A DNA stretch of 64,000 nucleotides from Gliomastix tumulicola (Eukaryota; Ascomycota; Sordariomycetes; Hypocreales; Bionectriaceae): contig BCHX01000002.1 in assembly GCA_001599755.1 (NCBI GenBank), positions 5,128,330 through 5,192,329 on the forward strand, read 5' to 3'. The position numbers were made by a program, and so were the translations under genes. The stretch's first letter is position 1. Each line of letters opens with the position of its first letter. Below, one piece after another: positions 61,818 to 64,000 of the stretch. The notes beneath the pieces were generated by a model that saw only the letters and a list, made by a program, of their open reading frames with translations, had not been told where the DNA came from and did not search any database.

Positions 61818-63864
61818 CTCAAACTAGTTATTAACGATAAAGACTTCTAGCGATTCCAAGAGGACCTAAGACCGAATACTATTGCGTTTCATGGACGTGG
61901 ACGTGACGGGATGGTGTTTAGGGTGAAAACTCGGAACCCCCGTAAATTGGAATTAGCCCTATCTAAGGCCTTGAGGCTGCTACTAGACGACTCATTCACG
62001 CTTATACGCTTTAATGGCCCTAAGTAGACGTGCCTATTCGGGTCGAAGGACTCACATGCTTAAGGGTAAGCTGTTGCCAACGTCCATGTTCGATCGCAGT
62101 ATCGCTAACCACAGAGGCCATCAGATTCTTCCAGTCGGGGCGTGGGTTGAAATAAGACGTCCGATATTAGGGAAGGTTGGGGCAGCTTTGCGTCCAGGGG
62201 CCTATTCGTCGAGGTCTTGCACCTGGAGACTTAGCAATTGAAGGGTATTAGGATCCCGACGAGGCGATCGCTTCCTGCTGGACATGGGAAAAGCAGATCG
62301 AGCTGCGAGAGGAATACAGGCGGCCTGTCGTAGCACGGAGCTCCTGGACTACCACTAATGCAGGGTAAAACACATGGACAGGGTGCTCAAAATCAATAGT
62401 CTCCCAATAATGTCCGTGAGATCGAGAACTACCCGCGGTCGGGGCGGTTCTATTTCCAATATAGCACTGTCCTTCTTTCAGCTCGTTCCCCTCGAGCATT
62501 GTTCCAAACAGGAGAGGATGCATGAAGACGTTCCCAGCATTGATTTGAATAGATTGAAGCACGCCGCCTCTTCAGGCGAGCCGTGTAAGCTCGTGGCAGT
62601 GGATCAGCATCCCCCCGACGGAAAGCCGTTGTGCCCGAGACGCTAAGCTAGCATCCCGGTTGGCGCCCGCTCAGAGATGCTGTTCCGAAGATGGACCTTC
62701 AGGACCCCCCCTCCTATGGGGACAGGGGCCCTGGCTTTCAGCTCGAGCTCTGTCCTCGATCCCCTGAAGCGGTTGGAGCCGCTGTCATATTGAAGCTGAG
62801 CGGCCTGGCCTGGTGACCGATCTTCAGTGTCGAGAAGGTTCCACAGACGCACCTCTTTACAACAGAGCAGGATTGATTAGCGGTCAGTTGCTGTCATGGA
62901 GCGATCAGCCGTACGTCACGATGACAGTGGTCATTTAAAGATTCAACTATTGGTGCGATTGGAGCTCGCAAGGGCTAACTAAACCCCCCAACTATCGATT
63001 TGTGCACTGCACCTTGGCAAGATCTCTATTTAGAAACTGCTGTTGAGCAGACGCCCAATGCAAACGGCAGTGCGAAATGGCGGTGTACTCCCTGTGCTGG
63101 GCCGCGTCAGGTGAGACATTACTCACAGAGTGAAAGGCCTGTCAACATCCGGTCCAAGTTGCACGTACCCGATCAACCGCATACGTTGCATCCGATCATC
63201 GACCGATGATGGCAGGGATTGTCATTCAAGTCCACCACTATCCTCGCACTCAGCCCGCCACATTCGAATCGACATGGATCGACACGACGAACTAGTCCAG
63301 AACTCATGCAGCCATGCCCAATAGTATGCAGCTCTGCGAGACAAGACTCAAAACTGCAATGATATGACTGCCGTTGTCAGCTGTTCATGCGTCGCTTACT
63401 TCACGCCGCGTCGGAGCATCCGACCGGCATTCCATTATTATTCAACATCGCGTCAATAGCTTGGGACATGTCAGGGGCCCTGCATAAACCATTGGGCAGG
63501 AGGTTTTTGGACCCCATGCAGATCGAAGTCTCGCCCCGTCTACAGACATCATGGCCATGAAGCAAGGTGATCTACCAGCCAGTGAGAATCACACGACGGC
63601 ACATCGGGGTTCAGAACGGGGTGTCCCTCGTTGGCAGAGGGTAGTATTGATGCAGCTGCATGATTAGTGCTGAGGTCAATGGCTTGAAAGACCATGGCTG
63701 AAATAGGTGAGACATGGCGAGCACAGAGTGCCAGAGCGACGAGGGTGAGACAGATGTATAAAGGAGACATTATCCGCCCACGACACGCTCTTCATTGTCC
63801 TTCAAATACAGTGAAAATTAACATCATCCATCGACCACCGCCACATATCCATCAAGATACCAAC
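61818..63864. other. Gene-poor region before the last gene
   Basis: This 2-kb gap has no recognised gene. A 104-codon minus-strand frame (62248-62562) containing GHYWETIDFEHPVHVFYPALV looks vaguely protein-like but matches nothing I know. The right end carries the promoter of the gene at 63865. Confidence 0.45.
63757..63763 (+). promoter_or_regulatory. TATA box of the truncated last gene
   Basis: TATAAAG lies 108 bp upstream of the ATG at 63865, followed by a C/A-rich leader. Confidence 0.7.
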
Positions 63865-64000
63865 ATGAGCGTTCACGACCGCCTCAACCATCTCACCCGA
63901 GCAGCCGTCGAAGGCCTCTCGGCTCTCCCCTCTCAGCCCGGCACCATCCACAACGATCGTTATGCGGTTCAGCACCCGAAAGAGGACTCCGTTGCCGCTT
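63865..64000 (+). CDS. Start of an unidentified gene, cut by the window edge
   Basis: The first 45 codons are open, beginning MSVHDRLNHLTRAAVEGLSA, with a TATA box and typical fungal leader upstream. The N-terminus is hydrophilic, with no signal peptide. Too little is present to name a family. Confidence 0.7.
   Translation, partial: MSVHDRLNHLTRAAVEGLSALPSQPGTIHNDRYAVQHPKEDSVAA

Noticed and set aside
62248..62562. 104-codon minus-strand frame (YWETIDFEHPVHVFYPALV)
   Set aside because: It looks faintly protein-like, but there is no recognised family and no promoter signal.

Overview
The window is nuclear DNA of a filamentous ascomycete (Pezizomycotina; a sordariomycete or leotiomycete is likely, but I cannot fix the genus). 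The reasons are many short introns (45-95 bp) with GTAAGT/GTGAGT-like donors and CTAAC-like branch points, fungus-specific families (HET domain, fungal rhodopsin/PTH11-like, Zn2Cys6, AA9, tannase), TATA boxes about 60-110 bp upstream of several start codons, and AT-rich decayed gaps holding a retroelement scrap. I see no rRNA, tRNA or CRISPR. Spliced models below were built by eye from splice motifs, reading phase and paralogue alignment.

Layout. 0-4.7 kb: a truncated MFS permease, a sulfatase and a Zn2Cys6 regulator form a small candidate sulfate-ester cluster. 5.2-17.8 kb: a fructan (inulin/levan) degradation cluster of three GH32 genes. One is a 1,424-residue fusion of an exo-type GH32, with two copies of a beta-sandwich-like module inserted inside its propeller, to a complete endo-inulinase through a Thr/Ser linker. 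The other two are a stand-alone endo-inulinase and a stand-alone exo-inulinase. 19.6-20.8 kb: an orphan multi-pass membrane protein. 22.9-25.9 kb: an intronless reverse-transcriptase-related gene of the domesticated rvt type. 26-29.5 kb: a divergent purine/cytosine permease and amidohydrolase (deaminase) pair. 29.5-38 kb: a HET gene, a small membrane protein, a tannase-family esterase, an amidase with an internal stop, and a PTH11-like rhodopsin-fold receptor.

38-44.9 kb and 46-48.3 kb are gene-poor, partly AT-rich, with short tandem repeats, a decayed Copia RNase H fragment and two diverged copies of an unknown repeat; an AA9 lytic polysaccharide monooxygenase lies between them. 48-62 kb is an accessory block. 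Two more HET genes are interleaved with three paralogues of an unnamed fungal family (two intact, one decayed), a small cysteine-rich secreted protein, a GNAT acetyltransferase and an acetoacetate-decarboxylase-like protein. The window ends in the first exon of an unidentified gene at 63,865.

The strongest candidates for something new are the double-headed exo/endo GH32 with nested binding modules, the unnamed three-copy family around the HET genes, the HET protein with a second degenerate HET-like module, and the rvt gene.
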